Notes under the pieces: generated by a model
What the model saw: only the letters and a program-made list of their open reading frames with translations
The model's database searches: none
Told to the model about the DNA's origin: nothing
Translations under genes and position numbers: made by a program
Assembly (NCBI GenBank): GCA_002342785.1
Contig: DDQV01000058.1
Span: 1 to 6,219 of the forward strand
Direction: 5' to 3'
Length of the DNA: 6,219 nt
From: Fusobacteriaceae bacterium UBA2433
GTDB lineage: Bacteria; Fusobacteriota; Fusobacteriia; Fusobacteriales; Fusobacteriaceae
Shown: piece by piece, positions 5,694 through 6,219 of the stretch
Numbering within the stretch: the first letter of the stretch is position 1
Layout: the number at the start of each line of letters is the position of its first letter

Positions 5694-6219
5694 ATGTATG
5701 CAATTAGTAAATTTGCAGAATTAATAGGAATTACACCTCATACTTTAAGAGTATGGCACAAGGAAGGGAACTTATACCTGGAGTAATTACAAAAAGAGGG
5801 ACAAGATATTACACCGAAGATCAATTGAAAGAATATCTAGGTATATTACCTAAAAAAGAAGAAAAAATAATAATTTATTCTAGGGTTTCAAATCATAATC
5901 AAAAAGATGATCTTGAAAACCAAATAACATTTCTTAAAAACTATTGTAATGCAAAAGATTATATAACAGAAGAAGTTAAAGATATAGGAAGTGGTTTAAA
6001 TTATAAAAGAAAAAATTGGAATAAACTTTTAGATGATGTTTGCGACAATAAAGTTTCAAAGATAGTTATAGCTCACAAAGATAGATTTGTAAGATTTGGG
6101 TTTGAATGGTTTGAATTGCTATGTAGTAAACATAATTGTGAAATTGAAATCGTTCACAATGAAAAATTATCTCCTCAAGAGGAAATGGTTCAAGATTTAA
6201 TTTCTATTATTCATGTTTT
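5694..6219 (+). pseudogene. tnpA: IS607-family serine recombinase (TnpA), frameshifted, 3' end off window
   Basis: Transposase of an IS607-type element: a MerR-like DNA-binding domain plus a small serine recombinase domain. From ATG 5694 the frame gives MYAISKFAELIGITPHTLRV (helix-turn-helix), then goes wrong after EG and stops at TAA 5784-5786. The correct protein resumes one frame back from 5771 (LIPGVITKRGTRYYTEDQL) and stays open to the window end. Adding one A in GGGAAC (5766-5771) restores EGKLIPG, so one base is missing. The catalytic domain has IYSRVSNHNQKDDLENQ with the nucleophile Ser at 5888-5890, then DIGSGLNYKR, KIVIAHKDRFVRFG and the IS607-typical SPQEEMVQDLISIIHVF. About 175 residues are visible of roughly 200. 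No X-XXY-YYZ slippery heptamer sits in frame at the junction, so programmed frameshifting is unlikely. An ATG at 5753 in the second frame could yield the catalytic part without the helix-turn-helix. Confidence 0.9.
5694..6219 (+). mobile_element. IS607-family insertion sequence, left part only
   Basis: The recombinase gene opens an IS607-type element, which normally carries tnpB next, beyond the right edge here. These elements insert without target duplication and have no terminal inverted repeats, so the left boundary cannot be fixed from one copy. It should lie somewhere in 5591-5693, just after the intact transporter gene. The coordinates given are the minimum certain extent. Confidence 0.8.

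Overview
The window is strongly AT-rich, with A/T-ending codons, AGA as the usual Arg codon and strong GGAGG-type ribosome binding sites. This suits a low-GC anaerobe. Gene types and style suggest Fusobacteriota (Fusobacterium/Cetobacterium/Psychrilyobacter-like), with Clostridia as the alternative. This placement is an inference from gene style, since no rRNA or other marker gene is present.

Layout from left to right: (1) the 3' part of an MscS-family mechanosensitive channel gene, running off the left edge. (2) A perfect 17-bp palindromic terminator shared with a convergent minus-strand gene, which encodes a 79-residue acidic protein ending in an Asp-rich Cys/His tail. (3) About 365 bp without a complete gene. 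It holds a probable promoter for the acidic protein, a short decayed remnant that looks like a nitroreductase N-terminus, and an extended -10 promoter. (4) A small ankyrin-repeat protein gene. (5) A long hairpin. (6) A 781-codon gene fusing an Orn/Lys/Arg decarboxylase (PLP fold type I) to a complete arginase domain. (7) A strong terminator. (8) A ZntB-type member of the CorA transporter family. (9) The start of an IS607-family insertion sequence, whose serine recombinase gene is broken by a one-base frameshift and runs off the right edge.

The fusion gene is the most interesting item. The arginase half keeps all six Mn ligands and also the residues that in arginases bind the alpha-amino and alpha-carboxylate groups of the substrate. 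It therefore looks like an arginase rather than an agmatinase. The simplest reading is that one polypeptide converts arginine to ornithine plus urea and then ornithine to putrescine plus CO2, which would make the decarboxylase half an ornithine decarboxylase. The substrate of that half cannot be proven from sequence.

Apart from the convergent pair that shares a terminator, the genes look monocistronic, each with its own ribosome binding site and usually its own terminator. There is no sign that the neighbours act together in one pathway, and I see no CRISPR array, tRNA, rRNA or multi-gene defence system.
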